NCBI GenBank assembly: GCA_036897095.1
Contig: JAYMSP010000191.1
Span: 1-64,000, forward strand
Length of the DNA stretch: 64,000 nt
Direction of reading: 5' to 3'
Source: Plantago elongata
Lineage: Eukaryota > Streptophyta > Magnoliopsida > Lamiales > Plantaginaceae
Part shown: one piece after another, positions 37,107-49,899 of the stretch
How the letters are laid out: every line of letters starts with the position of its first letter
How positions within the stretch are numbered: position 1 is the stretch's first letter
Translations under genes and position numbers: made by a program
Notes under the pieces: generated by a model
What the model saw: only the letters and a program-made list of their open reading frames with translations
What the model was told of the DNA's origin: nothing
Databases searched by the model: none

Positions 37107-40100
37107 TTATGCTGGTTTACAGAGGAACACATCGATAAGCTCACCTGATAGAAATTGCTGCTGTCTGGGAATCAGTTTCATGTACAAACCCTGCACAAAA
37201 CAAATGTCAACTACTTTTCGACAAAGAAAACTAAATGTATGACATAGAAGTCTCAGCCACCAATGTTAGTAAAACATTTACCACATGAATCGGCTAATGT
37301 ATGACAGAATATTCAAAGCTCAAAACACATTACTATATCTAAAATAAAAACATGAATTGAAAAATGTTACGTTTGTTGTGTGAATAGTGGCTCCAGTGGT
37401 CATTCCGATCTTTTGATCTGGGATCAACTCGAAGCTCACATGCTGCAGAAGTACTGCAAGCGCAACGATTGCTTCTAGTAAAGCAAATTGATCCCCGACG
37501 CATTTACGGGGCCCTCCACTGAATGGTATATATCTGCAACACAAATAGCCCAAGTTAGATTACAGTGAATGCAGAAACTAAAGAATATTAAGATAAATGA
37601 AGTTAGCTACCTATAGTCGGTATTTGTTTCGTTAGGAATTGAGCCATCTAAGTCAAATCGCTCTGGAACAAATTCGTCTGCTCTGTCCCAGACCTTGCAG
37701 ATCAATATCACAAGGATTAGACATATCACATATTCAGACATGAAACTGACTGTTCATATGCATGTAATGCCAAGGTCCATGAAATTCAGAGTTCTAGCAT
37801 TAAAAGAAACCAAAATCTTGCAGATTTATTTGATGGGTCCATGCATGATTATGAAAAGACTGACTCTATAAATCCCCTTGAAATTGCAGAATAAGTATCA
37901 GATAATATATATGATTCTCTATTCCTTGCCAGTTTAACAAGGCAAAGAAAGCATTTCACAGAACACAGTTTAAGATAGTACTGGGTCCAGCTGCATAACG
38001 TGTTCTACATTTCTTTAAAACCTTGAGCTCTGATTGCAGCAAAGGTTCAAGGAAGCATGGATACCTGTGCAGAGTGATGAATATTGTAGACTGATATCAT
38101 GATATCTTGACCAGGATTGACCTTGTAGTTTCCTGGTAGTTCGTCGGGTACTTGAGCTCTTCTCAATAGGACCTAACATAATTTATATCCCCAAAAAGTT
38201 AATCTCGTATATGTTAAGTACAAGTTCCTAGACATGAGACAGCAACACGAGTCAATAGTTTTTGCAGCTTACAGGTGGGTGAGGATATAGACGCATTGAT
38301 TCGTTTATGCAACGTGTCAAGAACTTAAGATTCTTTGTGTCCTCATATGTAGGAAGCCGTCCCTGTAACACATTATCAACTTCTTCCTGTGCTTTTCTCA
38401 AAGACTCCGGATCCTGAATTCCGAAAGAATATAATAGGAGGATGAATAAAAGAATTCAGGTACATGAACACCACCAACATAAATAAGTCTAAAGCGCCTA
38501 AACTTAAGGGAGCTTGAAATTATAAGCAGAAGATGTTAACAGGCAAAAGAACTATATATGGTTAAACTAATTCATGTGCTACCTGACGGTCTTCGAAACC
38601 ACAAAAACAAAATAAGCATACAAATCAAATAATGAAAAATTGAGGAAGACTGATAGGTTCACTTTTACTTGCGACAGGAATCAAGGTTGGGCAAGAAACT
38701 CACTAGTTATACTTCACATGGAACTTATTCAGGAATTATATAGCATTTTCTAATTCATATCTAAAACGTATTAAAACTCATGTCGGATACTCAACACTCA
38801 GACATGTGGCAATAGGACACTCAAATTTTAGGAATTTTTTGTTCATGGAATAGCCAAGTCCAACACCCGAGTCTGGGTACCATAGCTTAAAAGCCTATGC
38901 AAGCTGAAACTACATCAATTGGAATCTAGCAAACAGATAAAACTATAGCAGATCAATATCAAAGCCTGTTCGCATTTCTGTCTGTCCAAATGCAGGAAGT
39001 CACAGAATACACAGAAATGAAAGATACAGTGGATCAATAGGAAACTGGTAATTATACCTTACTAAGTAGATAAGCTGTCCAAGTTAAAACTGAACCAGTA
39101 GTTTCATGACCCGCAACTAACATTGACAATAGGTCATCCCTTAGCTGTGTACTTGAAACCTGAACCAAATATAGTAGTCAAGCTAAGAACCGTGAACATA
39201 CATTAACAGGACTGCAGAAACAGTTCTCTGCACCTAAAGAAAATTTCCATCAATGTAATCTCTCCATCAGAAAATCACAACGACAGCAATATGCAACTAA
39301 ATCGGTACAAACAGACTCGTGTAGGTCTGAACAAGCATTTTATACCATACAGAAAAAATGGTTCAATAGATAAAAGTCCTGTGTTAAATTCGTACTTCCT
39401 CTCGGCTAGCAAGTAAGAATCGGAGGATGCTCGGATCAGCATCATTCACGTACTCCTCGTTGTTTATCTTCTCACCCTCTTTTTCCACAATCTCCTTGCA
39501 CTTTGCTATTAGCTCCTCAACTGTATCTCTTATCAGAGAAACAGCTTTTTCAGCCTTAATTTGTCTCGGCACAACTTTACATAAAGCATCAATCTGAACA
39601 GACAGAAATACAAAGATGAACATCTGTATCCAAACAATCTCAAAAGTAATACTCACAAACAAGTCATGTAATAACCTGCCTTCCAGTACGGCAATAGATC
39701 AGTTGAACGAAGCTCTGCTTCTTTTAATGCAGTATAGACTGCATCAATGACGGGACTATTAACATTAAGAGAATCAAAGTTGTAGTTGAACAAGGAAAGC
39801 CCTATGACATCAAGAGTAAGCTGAGAAAATTGCTCCTCTACGTTTACAGCAGTTCCATTGAGCACATTCGGTTTAAGCTTCTCTACCAACCGCTCAGCAC
39901 ATCTGCAAAAGACCCGTTCAACCATTATCGACAAGTATTTCTTGTGAAGCGACGGAACCACAGCCCTGCGCCTTACCTATAATCATCATATTTAGAAGTC
40001 TCAAATTACAGTCTCCCCTTATATATAACAGAAAAGCATGCCTACCACAATTTAACATCATATTCTACACAATGTGGCTTCAACTGGATTCCAGTTCACT

Positions 40101-40830
40101 CTAGTTAACAATTAGTAATCACTTGATGAACTTAAGTTCCGTTTTCGAGATATTTCGAAACCTACAATCATATTCGTCCTAAAAATATCCTAAAAATTGA
40201 AACTTTAGTTTAAAAAAATCAGAATTTTAAGACGTAAGAGTGATATTATCCCTAAAAATCGAAACTTTAGTTGAAAAAGTTAGAATTTCAAGACGTAAGA
40301 GTGATATTAATCCTAAAAATCGAAACTTTAGGTAAAAGAGATGAAATGAAATAGAGAATTACCGTCCAGAGCGAGCCCTCAGCAATGGCGAAACCAGAGC
40401 CGAACAAGAACTCAGAAACCTCAGCAACAAGTCCTTTACCATACTTGGTACCGTAATTTCTGAGCACATGCTTGGCAATAGCTGGGTCACTGACAATCAC
40501 GAAGTTTCTTGGACCAGCAGCAAGGCGGTAGATGGGACCGTACTGGTTCATCCATTTGAAGAGCGGCAAGAAGAGGGCTCCTCCGAGTAGCTCAGAGACG
40601 TCATCGAGCTTGGCAGTGGCAATGGGTATGTTGGAGTCATCTTTTGGGCCGAATGAGGTGAATGATTTGGTGAGAGATGTGAGCCAGTCTGGGCTGACCC
40701 ATGAGCCTGGTTGCTTTTTGTTGGAAGAGCTTGTGATAGTCAGTGACCGGAGGGAGATTTGGCGGTGACGGTGGTGGTGGTGAGTGGTGGTGAAGGGGTG
40801 AGGTGGGAGTAAGAAGGAGGTGGATGACAT
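37107..40830 (-). CDS. LUT1: Carotene epsilon-monooxygenase CYP97C1 (LUT1), chloroplast
   Basis: Plastid cytochrome P450 that hydroxylates the epsilon ring of carotenoids on the way from alpha-carotene to lutein. Exons: 40830-40363, 39976-39680, 39593-39396, 39159-39058, 38413-38273, 38172-38065, 37693-37611, 37533-37371, 37190-37107; sum 548 codons (547 residues; Arabidopsis LUT1 is similar). A Ser/His-rich N-terminus fits a transit peptide. Family hallmarks are [30 protein letters not shown], the I-helix AGHETTGS (about 337-344), ESMR (ExxR) and the heme loop [12 protein letters not shown] with Cys477. All are intact. Intron 2 uses a GC donor (AAG|GCAGGT). Intron 1 holds a roughly 62-bp tandem repeat (40189-40330). 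CYP97A and CYP97B are less likely because the matches recalled are specific to LUT1. Confidence 0.95.
40189..40330. repeat. Tandem repeat in LUT1 intron 1 (period about 62 bp)
   Basis: CCTAAAAATYGAAACTTTAG starts at 40189, 40251 and 40312. The stretch AAGACGTAAGAGTGATATTA recurs between. There are just over two copies, ending about 30 bp from the exon 1 donor. Confidence 0.85.
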
Positions 40831-40860
40831 TGTTTATTATCAGCTTCTTCTTACTCTTTA

Positions 40861-41440
40861 ATTCTTTTTGGTTTTTTCACATCATCATCTTCATATTTCT
40901 TGAATTTGGAAAAAGGAAATGAGAAACACAAAGAAATATACATGGATTAGAGAGGCACACGAAATATGGACTGGTATACTTAATTATAATTGTAAATTTA
41001 TAACGTTTTAGGTGACAGTAATATCTTTTGTGAGTTTAAATAAAAGTATTTCGTGAAGTTTATTCTTAATCTTGTTCCCCACATTTTATTAAAATTCGAC
41101 TCATCTATTGATGATCCACAAATAAGTATGATTTCATCATTTCTTACCAATACACATGATTTAAGATCTCAAAAATATGATGATTAATACGAAATAAATT
41201 ATGCTAATATATTGATATTGTGCATATTTATTCATAATAATATTATTTGCAAGTATAATGTTTTCTTCTTTTTGAAAAAGGAATTGCATTAATATTAAAT
41301 AGATATGAGTCAAATAATACATAACGAGTCTTTAGGTAATAATTCGAAAGTCACGGAGTGCAAATTATTTCAAATAAAATGTAAAGTTGTTTCTTCGCTA
41401 TTAATAGATTTGTTCCCAAAAGTTTTGTTGTTTACTTCTT
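40861..41440. other. Upstream region of LUT1
   Basis: AT-rich promoter-side DNA. No gene is seen and no clear element was resolved. Confidence 0.55.
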
Positions 41441-41443
41441 TGC

Positions 41444-41960
41444 CTAGACTTGCGACCGTAAAGAGACATTTACATGTTCCATTTTATTCATTTTCTTCCT
41501 GATTTTCTCAAGTACGATATGCTGGTGTAGCGTGATTGCACCCTGCCTGTTTAAATATAAAAGTAATAATTTTGAGTTAGTTTGAATTTCCATGGCATTA
41601 ACATAGGCAGGTTCACATAATGATAATCCTAAATTTAGAGCCATTATTTCAGCCATGTTACGATATGTGTTTCCAATAAATGTGGCACTTGCTTTTACGA
41701 ATTTTCAATTCGTATCTCTAATTATTGCTCATGCTCTAGCAATTTTATTTTTTTGGCACGATCCATCAATATTTAATGTATATAACGTTGGAAATTGTTT
41801 CCACTTGCATATTCGAGGCATTGTTTCTTTAATGCTATTGGTTTTAAAAGCAAATCCTGATGATTTATGAGTTCAATTAGTCGAAGATGAAATGTTATGG
41901 GTTTAAATTTTCATTTCTGAAATTTTTGTGGTTTCGGTGTTTCCATATCATCCAACAAGT
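41444..41960 (-). mobile_element. LINE remnant: RNase H-like segment
   Basis: The minus strand shows a decayed RVT_3-type RNase H: LNIDGSC near 41790, then MAEIMALNLGLSL (about 41656), then a Leu-rich helix. In-frame stop codons interrupt the part upstream of 41656. No reverse transcriptase was recognised. It resembles the larger LINE 3' end at 49.9-50.7 kb in type but is more decayed. Confidence 0.6.
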
Positions 41961-42890
41961 TAGGATGATCTATTATTGCTTTTCCGAGTGAAGTTATTTC
42001 TGGAAAATAATTCATGCAAAAGATTTATTTGGTATTTCTGGTATTATAATCCAAAAGTTTATGTTTTCCTATTTTGAGATTGGAAAAAAAAAGATATGGA
42101 CTATTTCAGATTATATTTTGCAAATGTAAATTATAATTATTATAATATAATATTTGTTGTGAATGACATCATATTAATGTATTAAATGAATCCACCACAT
42201 ATTTATGAAGAGTTATATGCAAATTTGATATTTGACTCTTCAAAAATGGTGCTTTCGGTAAAATAATTTCAACTAGTTTTAGACTAATAAATATTTATAT
42301 ATATTTATATATATCCAAAATCGTACCAAGTAAAAAAGATATTTATGTTTGAACTATATTTTATGTTATAATATTAGACTAATTTTTTATATATATTCAT
42401 TAGATTATTCTCTGACATTCAGTTTATTTGTAACTATACCAACGCTACGTTTCCTAAATATTCATTAGTTCCTAAATATACATTAGTTTGGTTAATTTGT
42501 ATGGTGTACGTACGAATTATCAATACAAACCGACTATGTTCGATTATTCTCCCTTGTTATTTCTTTCATCAGGTGTCACAACAGTTTTGCTAATGTTACG
42601 TCGATATTAAATTCCACATAAACAAGATCACCGTATTAATTATTGCATATTTCAAATTTACCTAATATACATACATTAGTAGAATTTAGTCCAGGAGTAA
42701 ATCGCAAGTCCGGCCTTAAACCCATGCAGTATGTACCCGCACATGACCTCAAATTTTTAAAGGTGCTAATTTTGTATCATGTTAGCAATAGAAAATTAAA
42801 AAATCAATAAAAGTAAAATATAAATAATTAATATAATATTTTTTTTATTCAAATAACACTTGCAGTGTTATATTTTAAAGTGATATATTA
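41961..42890. other. AT-rich intergenic region
   Basis: No gene or defined repeat is seen. Confidence 0.55.
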
Positions 42891-42892
42891 TA

Positions 42893-43097
42893 CATTCTCT
42901 TCGTCTATGATTTATCTTTTCATGGGGTCGGACATAAATTTTAATAGAAAAATGAATAAAGTAGAAGATACAATGATAAAGTAAAGTAGGAACGATAGTA
43001 TATAAAGTATGGGATATATTTTCAATTTAAGGGGTGAGAAGATGAAATTAGGATGGACCAGAATGAAATATAGATTGTTCAAATCGAGACGGAAGAG
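42893..43097. mobile_element. Stowaway-like MITE, about 205 bp
   Basis: The left end (CATTCTCTTCGTCTATGATTT) and the reverse complement of the right end (CTCTTCCGTCTCGATTT) are the CTCTTCGTC type of inverted repeat found in Tc1/mariner Stowaway MITEs. TA flanks both sides. It is non-coding. Confidence 0.55.
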
Positions 43098-43780
43098 TAT
43101 ATTATTTTATTAGAAATTTAATTCAAATATAAAATATTTTGTTATCTCTAATTTATACTATTATGAGTTTGGGTTAATTTTTAAATTCCGCATGCCACTA
43201 AATCATTGAACCGGCCTAGTGAATAGGATACATGATACATCTAACTACTCCATTTGCCGCCCACCCTACTTAAAACACTCAAATTTTCCATATCAACACA
43301 ACAGTGTTAGCTCGTTGCAAAACTGCTTCTCAGTTCTCACCATTCACAGTTTCAGACATGATCTGACTGAAGTTATCAACTACGTTAGTCATATGAAGCT
43401 AATAAAATATTGGCTTCATTAATCATCTGAAGTCTGGATAAGAATTGGAATCTGAAACAAAATGCACACATTATTCGGTATATCAACTTAATATTTTCCC
43501 AAACAAGCGAGTCGCAAGTTTATAACACCAAGGATGATCAATAACAGCAGGTTAAAAGTAGCTTATGATCCTTATATTTGTTTAAATGTTAGAGGCATCA
43601 TTAAGACCATTTAATTTATCAAGATTAACAACTCTTGGCTGTTGTGTTTGCCAATGTCACCTGACGTCCTGACGTACAATATATACACCTTCAATAGGAA
43701 TCACTAGCTATAAGTATAAAACTAAGTACGATAAGTACTGAAGCTTACTGCATTGATCAAAATAGAGATTGAGTAACATA
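43098..43780. other. Upstream region of the CNNM-like gene
   Basis: AT-rich DNA before the ATG at 43781. No separate gene is supported. Confidence 0.5.
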
Positions 43781-46719
43781 ATGGCAGCGAATGATGTCCC
43801 GTGTTGTGAGACAATGTTATGGGTAAACTTGGTTATATGTGTCGCACTGGTGTGTTTTGCAGGGCTCATGTCAGGCCTTACTCTTGGCCTCATGTCTCTC
43901 AGCCTTGTTGAGCTCGAAGTCCTGATTAAAGCCGGACAGCCACGAGATAGGAAGAATGCTGGTGAGTTTCTTTCATCTTCATTCAAGAGAATCCCCTGCA
44001 TACAAAAAAACTTATCTAAATAGATTATTAGACTCCATTTTTCGAATTTTTGTAGAGAAAATTCTTCCTATTCTCAAGAATCAACACTTGCTACTATGCA
44101 CACTCCTCATATGGAATGCCCTTGCGATGGAGGTACACACTGTCCACAAACTTCAAAATCTTTATTTCTAAATAACTAAGAGCCGAGCAAACAACAGAAC
44201 CTTGAATCATTAACCTTTCTCTAACTATGCAAGGCCCTTCCCATATTCATTGATGCTCTTCTCCCTGCATGGGGTGCTATATTAATTTCGTCACTCTCAT
44301 ACTTTCCTTCGGAGAGGTATGTTATTGCTCAAGAAGATATCTCAAATTACTGATACAATCAAATGAAAACAAATTATTCTCTTTATGCAGATTATCCCAC
44401 AGTCAGTATGCTCTCAGTATGGTTTGCATATAGGTGCAAAATTGTCGGTGATTGTTAGACTGCTAGTGATTGTTGTATTTCCAATATCATACCCATCAGC
44501 AAGGTAAATTAGAAGTGGTTTGCAGCCATACCTTAATTTCCAGTTTCAGATTCTCCGCCATCAGTAACTACTATTCTGACCTTCTAATAAAACAAAACTT
44601 TTTCTTGGTACGTGAAACAAGCTTTTAGATTTACTGCTTGTGAAGGGACACTCCGCGTTACTCAGGCGTGCTGAGCTAAAGACATTTGTGGGGATGCATG
44701 GAAACGAGGTCAGTAGTGGAACTTGTTGAATGTTGGCAAACACTTACTTATTCGTAAATGCTTAAATATATATGTACAAGTAAATAAAGTGACTAGAAAG
44801 TTAAAATGGTGGGGTGTATACAACCAGTGTAGAAAAGCAAAGAAGCTCGAACAAAAGAAAGAGTGTTTGCGACATATTATAGTCAATAGGACAACTAGCT
44901 AGCTCAAACTTCTTAAAACCAGCTTTATAGATTTATGTTGGATACTTGGATCAAATATAACCCATAAACTGCTTTCTAAACACTTATTTTATCTGCATTT
45001 ATAAAAAGCCACATTGACTTAAACCCATATAGTCTGATCCCTTCTTTTAAATAGATGCTCTAGTATTTGCAACTACTATCTGCAAAACATTTTCAAATTT
45101 GTTGGGTAGGAGGAAATGCTCCAATTATCAAGAGAATACATTTGCACTATATTGGAAAAATAAAAGCTTCAGACGTGTTTACCTCATTAAAGATCTGATC
45201 CAGGGACAAAGAATACTTGAAATGCTATTTAGAAGTTACTCCAAAGATGGAATGCAATGTATTATTCTTTGATTTGGATCAAACATTACATTTGGTTTAT
45301 GCAATGATCCTGCATCTGATGTGATTATCAGGCAGTAAAGGGGGGAGAGCTGACCCATTACGAAACAACCATAATTTCTGGAGCTTTAGATCTGACTGGC
45401 AAAAGAGCTAAAGATGCCATGACACCATTGTCTAGAGTATTTTCTCTTGACATTAACGCGAAACTTGACAAGGGAATAGTGGTGTACCGATATACATGGG
45501 AAGTCCGGCCAACGTTATAGGCCTAGTCCTATTACGTATATAGAACCTACTTTTACTGGTTTGCTTGCTTTTTGACTTCTGCTAATGCATCATACAATAT
45601 TTTAAAACTAGTCATGTGCTTGACAATAGATTAAGAATTTGATCAAGTGTAGTCCTGAAGATGGAACACCAATCAGGAATCTTACATTAAGGAGAATACC
45701 TAGGTAACGGTTCTGGATTCTATTATAGTTAAATAGGCTATAAACTTCTTTAATTAGTTCTTCATATTTGATTTCTTAACATGGTATACCATTTATTTCT
45801 TCTGATTATATGGCAGATTCCATGAATATCTTTCATTATATGATATACTGAACCTATTTCAGAGAGAGCAAAGCGACATGGTTGTTGTGGTTAAGAGCAC
45901 TACTCCGTTCAATTGAAATCTAAGAAAGATGTCAAAGCTACAGCACACAGACAAATTGACAAAAGTATTAGTGTTGATGATTTGAATTCTTCCCCAAATA
46001 AGGACGAAGAAGTTCTAGGCATCATTACAATGGAAGATGTTCTTGAAGAATTACTGCAGGTCCTAATTACCAAATTAAGATTAAATTTTCTCTTTTAGTA
46101 TGTCATTCTTTTTTTCCCTGCTAAAATAAAGCTGCTAACCCTTATGTTTCACTATTTTTTTATATTACAGGAACCAATATTTGATGAAACCGATGAATAT
46201 GCTGATAGTCACCAGAAGTAAGTTAATTGCTTTTAATGATCAGTTTCATTTCATTGTAATATAGGAGAATTGATTACCTGACTGCAGTTTTTTCTCCTGC
46301 ATTTTAAACAGCATCAAGATCAATCTCGACCCTTCTTCTCACCTGAGTTGGCGAACCCCAGATGCTTCTCCTTCTTCTAACTATCAGACACCAAATTCAT
46401 ATCATCCATCATCCCTTACACGATCACCCCTTCCTCCTTATATCCAGTCACTAATTTCCAGAACAAGTCTTTCAGCTTCCCCAGGACAATCCTCATCAAC
46501 TACACCAGTAAGAACCGCCAAACATTGTTACGGCTCTCCAGCTGCAAATCAGGTAGATATATATTATGGCAAATAACAAGAAAGCTATTTACACAGATTA
46601 CTTCTTCCTACTCACTTGCTCGATAAATAATGTTCCATGACGGTAACTAAATTCAATAATGAGGTGTGCAGGTTTCTAGAAAATCATATGAGAAGCTATT
46701 GAAGTGTGATCATCAATAA
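43781..46719 (+). pseudogene. CNNM-type DUF21/CBS-domain membrane protein gene, decaying
   Basis: Exon-like blocks with GT-AG borders follow a plant DUF21-CBS gene: 43781-43961, 44056-44132, 44234-44316, 44391-44503, 44622-44708, 45332-45534, 45636-45703, 45817-46059, 46171-46217, 46312-46552, 46672-46719. Recognisable are the first membrane helix ([19 protein letters not shown]), [75 protein letters not shown] and the C-terminal SRKSYEKLL. Family members are thought to move metal ions or regulate such transport. Odd: compared with the family, one base is missing in each of the third and fourth blocks. The sixth has lost codons between LDK and the CBS strand, and the eighth carries a stop and frame change near 45917. 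It is probably a pseudogene, unless assembly errors explain this. Confidence 0.8.
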
Positions 46720-47159
46720 TTGCTCAAGCATCATAAAGATCCTAAACAGAGTTTGTATATCCCACGGTTCATTACTTACATTTCAGAATTCAGATTATAG
46801 TTTGGTAGCAATGAACTATTACGATTTAATCAATAAATGAAGCACTTTGCAAAATATAATCCACACCAAGGAGTTTGTAACTTTGTACTACTAGTTAGGC
46901 TATGCTCATTTCGTCTAAATAGAACTGAACTGATCTGGACTGTGTAGTGTGTAGTACAAAATAACTAAGCATAATTGAGCTGAATGAATCCGAACTGCAA
47001 TTATTGAGTTTTTATATGAAGAAAACAAATTAAAGCCTTATCTAACAAGTACTTAATTTAAACCGCCTTGACGATGACTCGATGAGTCTATGATCAGCAA
47101 TCAGCTTATTTACAGTACAAAATTACAGTGTTTCGACTCTTTTTCTGTATATAAATTCA
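46720..47159. other. Downstream flank of the CNNM-like gene
   Basis: AT-rich. No gene is seen. Confidence 0.55.
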
Positions 47160-47370
47160 AACTACTATTAACCCCATGCCTTCAAACATGATTCCCATTA
47201 ACTACAATTAACAATTTGACAATCACATAATGGACTAAACTTTTTCTTTCCAGATATTTTAGAAACTACAATATACAAACATATTCGTCCAAAAAATCAA
47301 CACTTTTCCAAAAAGCATTTATAAAATGTTAAACAATTACCGCCCACGAAGAACCTTTAGCAATGAATAC
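47160..47370 (-). pseudogene. Relic of a LUT1 exon 1/intron 1 border
   Basis: Positions 47160-47340 resemble LUT1 intron 1 (40077-40190): TTAACAATT, AATCAC, GATATTT, GAAAC and CATATTCGTCC occur in the same order. Positions 47341-47365 resemble the end of LUT1 exon 1 including the donor: IAKGSSWA in place of IAEGSLWT, followed by GTAATT. Homology to the rest of exon 1 was not found beyond about 47370. It is a small duplicated fragment in the same orientation, not a gene. Confidence 0.6.
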
Positions 47371-49899
47371 CTGCCAGGATTGATCGATAGAGTCGGCTGG
47401 TTTATCAAGCTGGTGAAGAAAGTGACATGTCCAGGGGAAATGCACAAACCAATTGAACCCTAATTTCACAAAAAAAATAACAGCGTCGTTTTGAAAGAAT
47501 AACCACAAGTCACCACTCACCACCACTAATTCGTTAATCATTCAAACCGTTTGATGGCAAAATTTTGAAGAATAGGCGTTTCATTGGTACAAAAATCCAA
47601 TGAAGATTGAATAGGTAATCAAAGTACACTACAATGCATTTTTGTGTATAAGGTGATCTTGTGATTCTTGTCTCTTTAGTGTAAGCTTCTGCTCTTTATT
47701 ATATAGCATTGTGATCGTTATTTATTTTTACTCATTAATAATATTGTGAATTTGTGATCATACGAACTACCTTGGAACTATAATTATTATTTATTATTAA
47801 TACTAATCAAATACTTAAAGTAGTTATGATTCTTAAAAAGTAAATTTTCCACTACTTATTCATATCTAAGTTAGAAAAAGTATAACATATATTACTATTA
47901 CAAATTTTAGCATTTACATGTTTAAAACTTTATTAAGAATTTTTTTAGATTTTTAATATATTTTTCATAAAACTTAATAAATAACAATGAGAGAATGATA
48001 CATTTTTAATTTGTACATTTTGATATGAAAGATGTATTTATTTATAGTGGAATGATTTTAAGACTAAAAATGATAAGTATGTCATGCGGATATTCACGTG
48101 TCACGGATACTAGTACTTTAGTGAACAACTTTTTGATTGGCCAAGTTTAACTTCCATATTTTTTTATGTTCACTGAAGTCCATAATATATTATGACTCTG
48201 TTTAACAAAACTAGCTGAAAAGATAGATGGTAGCTGGAAAGTTAGTTGGTAACTGATCAAGTAGGTATTTTTATTTTTCATTACAAATTCACTTGATTAC
48301 CTTCTCAAAAATATTAACTTTTCAGCTAGTTTGTATAAAAAGTTACGCATTTACGTAATAAGATTATTTTATAAAGAAATTTATGAAGCTGAAAAGTTAG
48401 TTATAAATCGGAGGAGATCTGTACCGCTATAGTATCCTTGGTCCATTCACGTGCATATACGAACCAAAATGCACTAACTAGTTCTTAACTAGTCCAATGG
48501 CCTACTCGCATAAAGTAAACAAAATCTTACACCCAATATAATCCACCATTAAGTGATTCCAAATATTACCGGAATATGAGGGCCTTCGTCAACGTCACTA
48601 GAAGTGTTAATTAGTGGAGTCCGTCACAGACAGGCAGGTCCGACCGGGCCCTTAATTAAGACAGGTTCTGGACTGACCCGTGAATATAGGCCCGTGATGG
48701 TTCCAGACTAAATATTTCAACAGGCCAACTATTATATGGCCGGACCGGACCAAAATAGCATGTGAACGGTTCGGCCGAATAAGGATGACATATTTAATAA
48801 ACATATCAAGTGGTTTGAGTTGAATTATAATAATGGGGATATAATGCATTAGTTGGGCCAATACATTTAATTGGGTTTGAAAAAGTTTTAGACACAATAA
48901 AAGAGCTTCTCCTCTTAAGGGAACACTTACTCATATATATGATGCAACTAGTGGGTAATTAAAATGGTATTAGTATATACATTGTAGGAATATGGTAGGT
49001 TTCGCATGTATGAGAGTAGAGGAGAATAAAAATCAGGGTCGAGAAGAGATTATAGTTTGACTATATCTCTCCTTAAAATTTTATTGTTTCATTACAATGA
49101 ACACGAATTTAATGCAATAACATCCTACTCACCCATGATAAAACTTCTCTCATATGTTTAGGTTGCACTCCAAAAGTCAAGTCTAACGAATATTAGTTTG
49201 AATGTGTAAGAGTGCACAAAAGAGCAGGGGAAAGAAAGCAAGTGGCCATGGGAATATGACGCGTGATCCTTTGAAGAACTTCTTCACATATTTATAATTG
49301 TTTAGTGATCTTTTCCAACAGTTGTTTTCCTTCACTGAAGGAGTTAACTCTTTCCAACAGATACAAGTCGAAAGAAACATATTATTCAACCCAAAGGATG
49401 TATCTTTTCATGAAAAGGCTAGGAAAAATTCGAATTTTCAAAGAAAATTGCGCCTGTTAAGGTTTACAAATGGCCACTGTGGTGAGCCCCACCTCTATAC
49501 GGGACCGCGATGAGCTTCTCCTGTTATTGGAGCTCACCGTGGCGAGCTCTCGAATTTGATTTCTCTTCTTTCACTAAAATTTTAGCACACATTATTCAGA
49601 ATCCTCATATTTAAGATGATTTAACTCATTCATGTAATGATCAAACACACTTAATGCATTAATCACATGTTTATCACTTGGTGATTTTATTGTTTTAATA
49701 CTTAAAGTGTAATTCATTTAACGACGAGATACACACTTACACAAAATGTTATTAAATGAATTGAACGTTGAATCATTCACTAAAATTTAAAAAAAACGAC
49801 AAATAGATTGGAAAATTTTCACGAAAGCAAACTGAGATTAAATAAAAAACTATAAGCTCAACACAACTAAACTAATATACAGCTTTTCCAGCTAAACCT
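47371..49899. other. Intergenic region with a small hairpin
   Basis: A hairpin at 48199-48340 is listed separately. At 48600-48790 there is a short, more GC-rich segment with GACCGG/GGCCC motifs that looks like repeat DNA. No gene is supported by the short frames here. Confidence 0.5.
48199..48340. repeat. Hairpin / small MITE
   Basis: AAACTAGCTGAAAAG (about 48210-48224) is matched in reverse complement by CTTTTCAGCTAGTTT (about 48319-48333). Inner arms (ATCAAGTAGGT / ACTTGATTACCT) pair too. It is non-coding, and the target duplication is not resolved. Confidence 0.55.

Noticed and set aside
39670-39680. GT donor a few bases into LUT1 intron 2 (GCAG|GTTATT)
   Set aside because: It would add four bases and break the frame into the next exon, whereas the GC donor keeps the family sequence.
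47329-47541. Minus-strand frame of 70 residues as a gene
   Set aside because: Only its end resembles LUT1 exon 1. The rest has no homology I can see, so it is treated as a relic.
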